Assembly: GCA_963770765.1 (NCBI GenBank)
Contig: CAVYQS010000004.1
Location: forward strand, 5,302-69,301
Origin: CAVPCY01 sp963770765
Lineage (GTDB): Bacteria > Actinomycetota > Coriobacteriia > Anaerosomatales > PHET01
Length of the DNA stretch: 64,000 nucleotides
Direction: 5' to 3'
In this document: positions 53,551 through 61,527 of the stretch, piece after piece
How the letters are laid out: every line of letters begins with the position of its first letter
How positions within the stretch are numbered: the stretch's first letter is position 1
The notes under the pieces: generated by a model
Told to the model about the DNA's origin: nothing
The model's input: the letters and a program-made list of their open reading frames with translations, nothing else
Database searches by the model: none
Made by a program: the position numbers and the translations under genes

Positions 53551-54288
53551 ATGCACATCCTGATATCGATAGACGACACAGACGACCTCGAGAGTCGCGG
53601 CACAGGCGAGATCGCTGAGCTGCTGGCCGCAGGTCTCACCGAGCAAGACCTCGGCACGTGCGGGCGGGTCACGCGCCATCAGCTGCTTGTCGACCCCGCG
53701 ATCGCCTACACATCCCACAACAGTGCGATGTGCTTCACGGCACAGATCGCCGACACCGACCTCGACCGAGTCATCGAGTGGGCTGGCGAGACGCTCGGGG
53801 CCGAAAGCGTCGACGCGGCGGATCCCGGCCTGTGCGTCGCCGCCCTCCCGCAACTCGAGAGTCCGGAGCGCCTGATCGCTTACGGGCGCAGCGCAAAGGA
53901 GCGCATCTTCACCAAAGACGACGCCTACTCCCTTGCTCGCACCCTCGGTGTGCATCTCTCAGAGCACGGCGGGACGGGTATCGGCGTGATCGGCGCGCTC
54001 GCCGGAGCCGGCCTGCGTCTGAGCGGCGATGACGGGCGCTTCAAGGGCAAGTTCCGCATCCCTGGCGACGATGGTGTAGCCGTGGTGTCGGACATCAAGA
54101 CGCATGGCGTCGACGGCGTCCGTACGGTCGCGGGTCGCGTCCTGGACGACGCCGAGCCGGTGTTCGTCGGCGATGAGTGCAAGCTGGTGCTGCTCGATCA
54201 TGCCGCGATCCTCCTCGTCGAACCCGCCGAGGAGAACGCCCCGGCCGCGTGGCGTGTCATGCATCGCAAAGCACTGAGGGCATACTGA
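53551..54288 (+). CDS. TiaS-like protein (tRNA(Ile2) agmatinylcytidine synthetase N-terminal homologue)
   Basis: 245 residues beginning HILISIDDTDDLESRGTGEI. The IDDTD motif and the later VDPAIAYTSHNSAMC, EHGGTGIGVIGALAGAGLRLSGDDGRFKGK are the pattern of the archaeal TiaS catalytic part. The OB-fold and zinc ribbon that bind tRNA in TiaS are absent. In a bacterium, which normally uses TilS, a tRNA role is doubtful; a kinase-like reaction on a small molecule is possible. It sits in the ExbB/DUF2149 neighbourhood and precedes the small Cys protein. Confidence 0.65.
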   Translation: MHILISIDDTDDLESRGTGEIAELLAAGLTEQDLGTCGRVTRHQLLVDPAIAYTSHNSAMCFTAQIADTDLDRVIEWAGETLGAESVDAADPGLCVAALPQLESPERLIAYGRSAKERIFTKDDAYSLARTLGVHLSEHGGTGIGVIGALAGAGLRLSGDDGRFKGKFRIPGDDGVAVVSDIKTHGVDGVRTVAGRVLDDAEPVFVGDECKLVLLDHAAILLVEPAEENAPAAWRVMHRKALRAY

Positions 54289-54289
54289 C

Positions 54290-54514
54290 GTGGCCGGGCT
54301 CATGGACACCGCAACGGGCACCGTGTTCCTCGGTGATGTCGAGGACCCGGAGGCGATTCGCATCTCCTCACTTATCGCGGCGGACTGCACGGGCTTCTCG
54401 GCCGACGATGACGACGAGTGCTACATCGGCGAAGGACGCAGCTGCTTCGACTGCCGCGCGCGTCGCTGGGTCCCGGGCGGCTTCACGTGCATGCGCGGGC
54501 TTCTCGGTAGCTGA
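54290..54514 (+). CDS. small Cys-rich protein of unknown function
   Basis: 74 residues, GTG start 1 nt after the TiaS-like stop. The C-terminal part has CYIGEGRSCFDCRARRWV and GGFTCMRG, a Cys-x6-Cys-x2-Cys-x10-Cys spacing that could bind a metal. An acidic patch (DDDDE) lies before it. No membrane segment. I do not recognise a family. Its tight link to the TiaS-like gene suggests a shared process. Confidence 0.6.
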   Translation: MAGLMDTATGTVFLGDVEDPEAIRISSLIAADCTGFSADDDDECYIGEGRSCFDCRARRWVPGGFTCMRGLLGS

Positions 54515-54582
54515 GAGCGCGCGTCATCGGCCCGCTCGGGTAGAATCGAGCCATTCGCGCCACCAGCCGAGGAAAGCGACGT

Positions 54583-56124
54583 ATGAAGATCACCACCGTG
54601 TACCGAGACACCCGCGGGCTCGACCACTCGCGCCCCGCGTTCACCGACGTGCTGGTGAAGGGGATCGCGCCGGGCGGAGGTCTCTACGTCCCCGAGGCGC
54701 TCCCCCGCCTCTCTCTCGAGGAGATACTGCCCTTCTCAGCGATGCCGTACTGGCGCAGGGCGGCCGCGATCTTCTCGCGCTTCCGGGTCGATCTTCCCGC
54801 CGAGCGCGTCGACATGCTCATGCAGCGTGCCTACGGCGACCAGTGGGACGACGAACGCATCGCGCCGGTCGAGGAAGTCGTCGCGGGGATGCACGTGCTC
54901 GAGCTGTGGCACGGTCCCACGAGCGCGTTCAAGGACATGGCGCTGCAGTGCATGCCGCTGTTCTTCTCGGAGGCCGTCGCGCGCAAGCAGGAGCGAGGCG
55001 AACTCACCGACGACTTCCTGGTGCTCGTGGCCACGAGCGGCGACACGGGCAAGGCCGCGCTCGAGGGCTTCGCCGACCGGGCGCACACGAGCGTCGTGGT
55101 CTTCTACCCTGCCGACGGGGTGAGCGACATCCAGCGCAAACAGATGGTGACGCAGCGCGGCGCCAATGTCGGCGTGTTCGGCGTCAGGGGCAACTTCGAC
55201 GACTGCCAGTCGGCGGTGAAGGACGCGTTCGCGGACGAGGCGTTCAACGAGTGGTTGCACGCCGAGAAGGGCCTCCGCCTGTCGAGCGCGAACTCGATCA
55301 ACTGGGGGCGGCTGCTCCCGCAGATCGTCTACTACGTGAGCGCATATGCCGACATGGTCGCGAGCGGCGGCGTCAAGGCCGGCGCGCCGATGGACGTGTG
55401 TGTGCCCACAGGCAACTTCGGCAACATCCTGGGCGCCTACTACGCCAAGCTGATGGGCGTGCCTATCGAGCGGCTGATCTGCGCCAGCAACGAGAACAAC
55501 GTGCTCGCCGACTTCATCGCCACGGGCCGCTACGACATCTCCGGGCGCGGCTTCGTCACCACGCCGTCGCCATCGATGGACATCCTGATCTCGAGCAACC
55601 TGGAGCGGCTCCTGTACCACCTCGCCGGACCCGAGCGGGTGCGCGAGTGGATGGCTGAACTGGCCGAGAAGCGGAGCTTCCACGTCGATCCCGAGACGTT
55701 CAAGGCGGTTCGCGCGCACCTCGTGGGCGACTTCGTGACCAACGAGGAGTCCCTCGCCACGGTCAAGCGCGTCTGGGACGAGGCGGGCTACCTCATGGAC
55801 CCGCACACGGCGGTCGCGTGGGAGGTCGCCGAGCGCACCCGTGCCGAGAATCCGGTGCTCGTCGTCTCGACCGCTCACTGGGCCAAGTTCGGCGGTGACG
55901 TCCTCAAGGCGCTTCAGGGCGTCCCCTACACCGACGACCTGCCCTCCGCTTACGACGGGCTCTCGGGAGTCCAACTGCTCGCCACGGTGCAGGAGATCGC
56001 GGTCGACGGCGCATGCGTACCGCGCGGACTCGCGGAGCTCGACGATGCCGAGGTGCGTTTCGGCCAGGTGGTTGATTCGGGTCGCGACGGTGTCGAGAGT
56101 ATCGTCAGGGAGTGGCTGGGGTAG
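54583..56124 (+). CDS. thrC: threonine synthase
   Basis: 513 residues. The N-terminal YRDTRGLDHSRPAFTDVL with GIAPGGGLYVPE, the PLP-binding Lys in TSAFKDMALQ and the phosphate-binding ATSGDTGKAALEG show the long (type II) ThrC. It continues NSINWGRLLPQIVYYVSAY and VPTGNFGNILGAYYAK. It makes threonine from O-phosphohomoserine. The homoserine kinase may be the apgM-like protein of this window. A start at ATG 54583 after GAGGAAAG is clear. Confidence 0.95.
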   Translation: MKITTVYRDTRGLDHSRPAFTDVLVKGIAPGGGLYVPEALPRLSLEEILPFSAMPYWRRAAAIFSRFRVDLPAERVDMLMQRAYGDQWDDERIAPVEEVVAGMHVLELWHGPTSAFKDMALQCMPLFFSEAVARKQERGELTDDFLVLVATSGDTGKAALEGFADRAHTSVVVFYPADGVSDIQRKQMVTQRGANVGVFGVRGNFDDCQSAVKDAFADEAFNEWLHAEKGLRLSSANSINWGRLLPQIVYYVSAYADMVASGGVKAGAPMDVCVPTGNFGNILGAYYAKLMGVPIERLICASNENNVLADFIATGRYDISGRGFVTTPSPSMDILISSNLERLLYHLAGPERVREWMAELAEKRSFHVDPETFKAVRAHLVGDFVTNEESLATVKRVWDEAGYLMDPHTAVAWEVAERTRAENPVLVVSTAHWAKFGGDVLKALQGVPYTDDLPSAYDGLSGVQLLATVQEIAVDGACVPRGLAELDDAEVRFGQVVDSGRDGVESIVREWLG

Positions 56125-56205
56125 CCGCACGGCGCTCGTGGCCCGCAGCGCGGGTCCCAAGGCGCTACACTGGACACCCTTTCAGCGCCGGCCGCGAGAG
56201 GCCCC

Positions 56206-56445
56206 ATGGCCCAAGACGCACGTGAGACCCTACAGCGCTTCGTGGACTCGCTGTTCAGGGACGAGAAGAACGTGACCCGCCTCGACGCTCTGATACGCGC
56301 CGAGGCGCTCGACGTTCCCGACGACCTCGTGGGAATCGTGAACCTCTTGCCACCGGGCAGCTACACGCGGCAGCGCCTGTGCAACCAGCTCAACTCTTCG
56401 CTCAAGGGTCACGGATGGAACGGACTCTACGGCACCGTCGAGTGA
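56206..56445 (+). CDS. small hypothetical protein
   Basis: 79 residues from ATG 56206. It is soluble, with helices around LQRFVDSLFRDEKNVTRLD and the motif DLVGIVNLLPPGSYTRQRL, then LNSSLKGHGWNG. It has no Cys and no membrane segment. I do not recognise a family. Codon usage matches the region. It converges with the methyltransferase gene on the minus strand. Confidence 0.6.
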   Translation: MAQDARETLQRFVDSLFRDEKNVTRLDALIRAEALDVPDDLVGIVNLLPPGSYTRQRLCNQLNSSLKGHGWNGLYGTVE

Positions 56446-56482
56446 CCGGAGCCCCGCGAGCACCCGCCGTCTCCAGCCGGCG

Positions 56483-57073
56483 TCACACACTCGCCGGCGG
56501 CCGCACCGCCGTGACGAGGCTGTGCCACGGAAGCGCGTCGTCGTGGCTGACGATCTCCGAGAACCCCGCCCGTCCGAGGAACCCCTCGAGCTGCTCGGCT
56601 GTCGCACGGATCGCCATCGGCGGACCCTTGGGCGTCTCGGTGGCGGCCCAGTCCACCACCAGGATCTGGCCGCCGGGTATGAGAAGCCGCCACGCTTCCG
56701 AGTAGATCGAAGCGGGGTCGGCAAGCTCGTGATGGAGGTTCAGCATCATCACAAGATCGGCGGACGCATCCGGGAGGGGAACTGCGGTCTCCTCGCTCAT
56801 GACGGGGATGATGCGTCCCTGCGCGACACCTTCTCGGTGCTCACGCATCCAGTCGAGCATGTCGGCTTCGACGTCCGCGGCATACACGGTCGCCTGTGGC
56901 GCGAACTCGGCGAAGCGCTCGGAGAACAGCCCCGTTCCGGCACCGATCTCGACGATCGACTGTGGTTGCGGCGAGCCGAGCGACTCCCACATCACCTCGG
57001 GGCGCATCGTTTCAAAACGGCCTACGTCGTCGAGACGGGCGATCTTGGTCAGGTCGAACTTCTGGTGAGCCAC
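56483..57073 (-). CDS. class I SAM-dependent methyltransferase
   Basis: 196 residues, Methyltransf_11 type. SAM motif I is IVEIGAGTGLFSERFAEF (about 39-56); DVEADMLDWM supplies the acidic ribose contact, and LMMLNLHHELADP is the later motif. MAHQKFDLTKIARLDD is the start. It might act on a small molecule or arsenic-like substrate, but no Cys pair is seen. It lies between convergent small gene 56206 and the GNAT gene. Confidence 0.85.
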   Translation of the reverse strand: MAHQKFDLTKIARLDDVGRFETMRPEVMWESLGSPQPQSIVEIGAGTGLFSERFAEFAPQATVYAADVEADMLDWMREHREGVAQGRIIPVMSEETAVPLPDASADLVMMLNLHHELADPASIYSEAWRLLIPGGQILVVDWAATETPKGPPMAIRATAEQLEGFLGRAGFSEIVSHDDALPWHSLVTAVRPPASV

Positions 57074-57125
57074 GACATCCTCCTCTGAGCATGCGCCGGC
57101 AGGGGCCTTTCTAAAGGATCGCCGC

Positions 57126-57623
57126 TCAGAGTCGCAGACTGAGCAGCTCCAGGTCGATCCAGCGATCGAACTTGCGACCCACCTGCCTGAGCGTCCCTAC
57201 GCGCTCGAATCCCGCACGCTCGGTCATCCGCAGACTGGCGGTGTTCTCTGCGACGATCTGGCTGAGCAGCACATGGTGCCCTATCTCGCGCGCAGCGTCC
57301 ACGAGTGCGGCGAGCAGTGCAGGGCCGATACCCTCGCCGGTCCGCTCGGGTGCCACGTACACCGCGACCTCGGCGGTGTGCAGCCACGCCGGTCGCTCGC
57401 GGTAGGGCGACAGCGCGCCCCAGCCCACGACCGCATCGTCGTTCTCGGCCACGAAGACAGGATGGGCGTCACGGTGCTCGGTGAGCCACGCGATGCGCTC
57501 GCCCACCGACTTGCACTCAGTGTCGAACGTCGCGGTCGACGTCGCGATGTAGTGGTTGTAGATGTCCGCGATCGCGCGGGCATCGCCCAAAGTCGCTCGG
57601 CGTATTGTGGTCTCGGCCACCAC
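57126..57623 (-). CDS. GNAT N-acetyltransferase (phosphinothricin acetyltransferase-like)
   Basis: 165 residues: IRRATLGDARAIADIYNHYI, FDTECKSVGERIAWL and acetyl-CoA-binding VAPERTGEGIGPALLAALV, then NTASLRMTERAGFERVGTL. This is the pattern of the Pat/Bar or L-methionine sulfoximine acetyltransferase group (YncA/MnaT). It probably acetylates a toxic amino-acid analogue. It stands alone between a methyltransferase gene and the candidate small RNA. Confidence 0.87.
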   Translation of the reverse strand: MVAETTIRRATLGDARAIADIYNHYIATSTATFDTECKSVGERIAWLTEHRDAHPVFVAENDDAVVGWGALSPYRERPAWLHTAEVAVYVAPERTGEGIGPALLAALVDAAREIGHHVLLSQIVAENTASLRMTERAGFERVGTLRQVGRKFDRWIDLELLSLRL

Positions 57624-57679
57624 GGGCTCCGTTCATCGATCGCTGGTTCACAGAATCGTCACAAGACAGGGCTCCATCA

Positions 57680-57828
57680 TACGGGGAGCGGGCGATTTCT
57701 GGCATAGCCGTTGCTCCCCTACCGACAAGAGCGTGGCGACCCGCCTACCCCTCCCCCTCGGGCGGGAATACGCCCCTCACATAACGACAGGACGCGCCTA
57801 CCCCCCCTCAGGCGCGTCCTGGCTTTTT
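57680..57828 (+). ncRNA. candidate small RNA with C-rich loops
   Basis: A strong terminator at 57789-57828 points right, but no plus-strand gene ends nearby. Upstream there are two more stem-loops: GGGGAGC/GCTCCCC (57682-57688 with 57713-57719) and CCCGCC/GGCGGG (57740-57745 with 57761-57766). The second has a 15 nt loop TACCCCTCCCCCTCG, and the terminator loop is ACCCCCCCTC. C-rich loops are the contact sites of Gram-positive sRNAs that bind Shine-Dalgarno sequences (RsaE or csRNA types). The 5' end and promoter were not located. Confidence 0.45.
57789..57828 (+). terminator. intrinsic terminator
   Basis: A perfect 11 bp stem, AGGACGCGCCT with its reverse complement AGGCGCGTCCT, around a C-rich 10 nt loop, followed by GGC and five T. 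On the minus strand there is no T-run. It therefore ends a plus-strand transcript, probably the candidate small RNA, and might also protect the pstB mRNA end. Confidence 0.75.
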
Positions 57829-57856
57829 CGGGCGAAGTTTCACGTCACCAGACGCG

Positions 57857-58651
57857 CTACCCGAAGCGACCGGTGATGTACGCCTCGGTACGCTTATCGG
57901 AGGGATTCGTGAACATCGTCTTGGTCTCTCCGACCTCGATCAGCGTCGCCGGACGCTCCATCGACTCGCGCAGCATGAACGCGGTCTGGTCGCTGATGCG
58001 CGCCGCCTGCTGCATGTTGTGTGTGACGATCACGATCGTGACCGAGTCCTTGAGCTCAGCGATCGTGTCCTCGATCTGCTGGGTCGATATGGGGTCGAGC
58101 GCGCTCGCCGGCTCGTCCATCAGCAGCACCTCCGGCGTGGTCGCCAGTGCGCGAGCGATACAGAGCCGCTGCTGCTGACCACCGGACAGCTCGAAGGCAT
58201 GCTTCTTCAGCGAGTCCTTGACCTCTTTCCACAGTGCTGCGCGCTTGAGCGAGTCCTCGACCAGCGCGTCGAGCTCGGCACGCTTGCGGATGCCGTGGGT
58301 CCGCGGTCCGTAACAGACGTTGTCGTAGATCGACATCGGGAACGGGTTGGGCTTCTGGAAGACCTGCCCCACCCGCATGCGAAGCTCGACGGGATCGACG
58401 GTACGGTCGTTGACGTTCACGCCGTCGAGCAGGATCCGGCCCCCCACCGTCACATTGCCCAGCTCGTCGTTCATGCGGTTGAGGCAGCGCAGCAGCGTCG
58501 ACTTACCGCACCCGGACGGGCCGATGAGCGCGGTGACCGCTTGCGGCGCGATCTGCATGCTGACGCCGGCGACCGCCATCTCGGAACCATACGTGACCGA
58601 CACGTCTTCGAGCTCGAACGCACCAGTGACCGTTACGGGGGCTGCTACCAT
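57857..58651 (-). CDS. pstB: phosphate ABC transporter ATP-binding protein
   Basis: 264 residues. Walker A GPSGCGKST, Q-loop FQKPNPFPMSIYDNV (phosphate-transporter type), signature LSGGQQQRLCIARAL and Walker B LLMDEPASALDP are intact. ATG 58651 is preferred and slightly overlaps pstA. It is the last gene of pstSCAB; no phoU follows in the window, and the small RNA candidate lies just past its stop. It powers phosphate uptake. Confidence 0.96.
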   Translation of the reverse strand: MVAAPVTVTGAFELEDVSVTYGSEMAVAGVSMQIAPQAVTALIGPSGCGKSTLLRCLNRMNDELGNVTVGGRILLDGVNVNDRTVDPVELRMRVGQVFQKPNPFPMSIYDNVCYGPRTHGIRKRAELDALVEDSLKRAALWKEVKDSLKKHAFELSGGQQQRLCIARALATTPEVLLMDEPASALDPISTQQIEDTIAELKDSVTIVIVTHNMQQAARISDQTAFMLRESMERPATLIEVGETKTMFTNPSDKRTEAYITGRFG

Positions 58652-59511
58652 CTGATCTTGCTCCTTTGCCGAGAACGCCACGTGGCAGCGGCGACGTTGA
58701 TGATGCTCACTCCGGCGACCAGCACCAGTGCGGTACCCCACACGATGTCCGGTGCGGGCTTCACCGCCTGCGTGGCCATGATGTAGAGGTGGTACGGAAG
58801 CGCCATGGTCTCGTCGAGCACCGAATTCGGAACCGGAGCGTAGAACGCCACCGCGGTCACGAGGATCGGCGCCGTCTCACCGGCCGCGCGCGAAAGGCCG
58901 AGGATCGAACCGGTCACGATGCCCGGACCCGCTGCGGGAATCGTCACGCGAAGCGTCGTGCGCAGCCGAGAGGCTCCGAGGGCAAGCGATGCCTGACGCA
59001 GGTCCTGGGGGACTTGCCTCAGTGCCTCCTCGGTCGCCGTGATGATGACCGGGAGCGTCAGGCACGCCAGGGTGAGCGCACCCGAGAGCACCGAGCGCCC
59101 GAACCCCAGCGTGAGCACGAACAGCGCGAGCCCGAACAAGCCGTACACGATCGACGGGACGCCGGCCATGTTGGCGATGGCGAGCCTGATGACGCGGGTG
59201 AACGTCCCACGGGGCGCATACTCGGCCAAGTAGATCCCGGCCATGATTCCGATAGGGAGTGCGAACACGGCCGTCCAGAAGGTGAGGAGGATCGTGCCCC
59301 AGATCGCCGGCCAGATGCCGCCTTCGGTCATGAACATCCGGGGCCCCTCGGTGAGGAACTCCCACGAGATGGATGCGGCGCCGCGATACAGGATGTAGCC
59401 GAGGATGAAGACGACGAATCCCACGACCGTCAACGCGGCGAACCCGGTGACGGCCTTCGCGGCCGACTCTGTGGCGCGTGCGCGCCTCACGCGCGCAGCG
59501 GAGCGGCTCAT
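58645..59511 (-). CDS. pstA: phosphate ABC transporter permease PstA
   Basis: About 288 residues with six membrane helices. It has the permease loop ALRQVPQDLRQASLALGASR and GLSRAAGETAPILV, and the N-terminal YILYRGAASISWEFLTEGP typical of PstA. ATG 59511 overlaps the pstC stop (ATGA). It pairs with PstC to form the membrane channel. A slightly longer start at 59520 is possible but lacks support. Confidence 0.95.
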   Translation of the reverse strand: MSRSAARVRRARATESAAKAVTGFAALTVVGFVVFILGYILYRGAASISWEFLTEGPRMFMTEGGIWPAIWGTILLTFWTAVFALPIGIMAGIYLAEYAPRGTFTRVIRLAIANMAGVPSIVYGLFGLALFVLTLGFGRSVLSGALTLACLTLPVIITATEEALRQVPQDLRQASLALGASRLRTTLRVTIPAAGPGIVTGSILGLSRAAGETAPILVTAVAFYAPVPNSVLDETMALPYHLYIMATQAVKPAPDIVWGTALVLVAGVSIINVAAATWRSRQRSKIRW

Positions 59512-60432
59512 CGGCGCCACCGCCTGCGCTGCCGCTCGAGCACGATGTCCGCTGCGAGGTTGATCGCGAACGTCACCGCGAACAGAACGAGCGCCATGGT
59601 GAACAGCACCGAGTAGTGCAGGCCTCCTTGGACCACTTCGGCCATCTCACCGGCGATGGTTCCCGGCATCGTGCGGGCCGACACGAACGGAGTGGGCGGG
59701 ATCACGCCCGAGTTGCCCGCGAGCATCAGCACGACCATCGTCTCGCCGATGGCGCGACCGATCGCCAGCATCACGGCCGCGAAGATCCCGCTCGACGCCG
59801 ACGGCAGAGATCACCTTGTACACCGTCTGCCAGCGCGTGTTGCCCAGCGCGAGCGACCCCGTGCGCAGGTCGCTGGGGACCGCGTGCATGGCATCCTCGG
59901 CGATCGAGATGAGCGTGGGCAGGGTCATCACGCCCACCACGAGACCCGCGGTGAACGCGGTGAGCCCGGTATCGAGGTCGAACCACACGCGCACTCTGGG
60001 TGCGAGCAGGTAGACGCCGATCAGTCCGAGCACGACCGAGGGGACGGCGGCCATGAACTCGATGAGCGACTTGGCCGACTCCTGCACACGCCGCCCGGCG
60101 AACTCCGAGATGTAGATCGCTGCAGCGATGCCGAGAGGCATGCACAAGAGCACGGCGACGATGGTCACCCAGACAGACCCGACCTCGGCGGGGAGGAAGC
60201 CGAAAGATGGGTTCTTGCTCGTGGGATACCAGTCGGTACCGGAGATCATCTCCCACAGCCCGACCTCGCTTATAGCGCGAGACGCGTTGAGGACGAGGAA
60301 CACGGTGATCGCGGCGAGGATCAGGATCGCCACGACACCGCTTATTCCGATCAGTCGCGTGACGACGCTTTCGGCCGCCCGGCGAATCGCCGGGCGGCCG
60401 GGGCGCCGTCCCTGGTGGGGGGCGGGTGTCAT
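59508..60432 (-). pseudogene. pstC: phosphate ABC transporter permease PstC, one-base frameshift
   Basis: The first frame reads from ATG 60432 through SGTDWYPTSKNPSFGFLP and ALGNTRWQTVYKVI. An extra base at about 59808 then shifts it. The second frame continues LPSASSGIFAAVMLAIGRAIGETM to a TGA at 59510. Deleting one base gives exactly 308 codons and a perfect PstC. An inactivated central subunit would be odd in an otherwise intact pst operon, so this is most likely an assembly indel. The gene lies between pstS and pstA. Confidence 0.88.
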
Positions 60433-60439
60433 AGCGCGC

Positions 60440-61318
60440 TTACTGCGACAGGGGCACGAAGCCCTGGTCCTCGACGACCTTCTGGCCCTCGGGGCTCAAG
60501 ATCCAGTCGATGTAGGCCTTCTGAACGTCAGCGGGCTCGCCGGCGCTGTACATGTACAGGCCGCGGGAGAGCACGTACGTGCCTGCCAGAGCGGCTTCGA
60601 GCGTGGCCGCCGTGCCGTCGATCTCGAGCTCCTTGACGTCGGGCGTGACGTAGCCCAGACCGATGTAGCCGATGGCCTCGGGATTGGCCTTGGTCTCGTC
60701 GACGATCGCCTGAGTCGAGGGAAGCAGCTTCGCCTCCTTGGCGTACTCAGCGTTCTCGTCGTCCTTCGCTACAACGGCCTCCTTGAAGTACTCGTACGTA
60801 CCCGAGGAGCTGTCGCGCGAGAGCAAGACGATCGCCTTGTCGGGACCGCCGACGTCTTTCCAGTTGGTGATCTCGCCGCGGTAGATCTGACCGAGCTGGT
60901 CCAGCGTCAGACCAGTCACGGGGTTGGCCGAGTTGACGACGACCGCGATCGCGTCCTTGGCCACCTCGGTCTCGACCGGCTCGACGCCATTGGCCTGAGC
61001 CTCGGCGATCTCCTCGTCCTTCATCTCACGCGAGGCGTTCGCGAAGTCGACGGTGCCGTTGATGAGCGCCGCGATCCCGGTACCCGAGCCTCCGCCCTTC
61101 AGCGAGATCATCACGCCCGGATTCTCGCCCTGGAAGACCTCGGCCCATGCCTGGCCCAGGTTCACCATGGTGTCCGAGCCTTCGACACTGATGGCGCCGG
61201 TGAGCTCCGCAGTGCCCGGCTCTTCGGTGCCGTTCTCGGCGGCATCCGGTGTAGTGCTGCAACCGACCAGCCCGAGGGCCAGGACCGCTGCAAGCGCCAG
61301 CGCGATCCACTTCTTCAC
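60440..61318 (-). CDS. pstS: phosphate ABC transporter substrate-binding lipoprotein
   Basis: 292 residues. The signal peptide MKKWIALALAAVLALGLVGC ends in a lipobox with Cys20, so it is a lipoprotein. The mature protein has ISVEGSDTMVNLGQAWAE, SLKGGGSGTGIAALINGTVD, LLSRDSSSGTYEYFKEAV and TYVLSRGLYMYS, the phosphate-binding PstS fold. It is first in pstSCAB and diverges from phoB across 209 bp containing a Pho-box-like repeat. It binds phosphate outside the membrane. Confidence 0.96.
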   Translation of the reverse strand: MKKWIALALAAVLALGLVGCSTTPDAAENGTEEPGTAELTGAISVEGSDTMVNLGQAWAEVFQGENPGVMISLKGGGSGTGIAALINGTVDFANASREMKDEEIAEAQANGVEPVETEVAKDAIAVVVNSANPVTGLTLDQLGQIYRGEITNWKDVGGPDKAIVLLSRDSSSGTYEYFKEAVVAKDDENAEYAKEAKLLPSTQAIVDETKANPEAIGYIGLGYVTPDVKELEIDGTAATLEAALAGTYVLSRGLYMYSAGEPADVQKAYIDWILSPEGQKVVEDQGFVPLSQ

Positions 61319-61434
61319 TTGGCGACTCCCCTTCTCGATACTCGATGAACGTCTCGGACATCCGATCCGATGAGGTCATGCTAGGGAGCCTGACCGCGGG
61401 GGTGGTTGCATCGAAGTAAACTCCGTGGACTGCA

Positions 61435-61455
61435 CTTGTAAAACGTTTGTGAAAG
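61435..61455. promoter_or_regulatory. Pho-box-like direct repeat between pstS and phoB
   Basis: On the minus strand the sequence reads TTTCACAAACG then TTTTACAAG, two similar units with 11 bp spacing, as in PhoB/PhoP operators. It lies 117 bp upstream of pstS and 73 bp upstream of phoB. PhoB-type regulators would bind here under phosphate limitation. Confidence 0.5.
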
Positions 61456-61527
61456 TGCTCACGGTCAACCCTCCACGCGTGCAATGATGGCCACGCACAG
61501 GCCACCCGCGCTCAGAGGGAGCACCCG

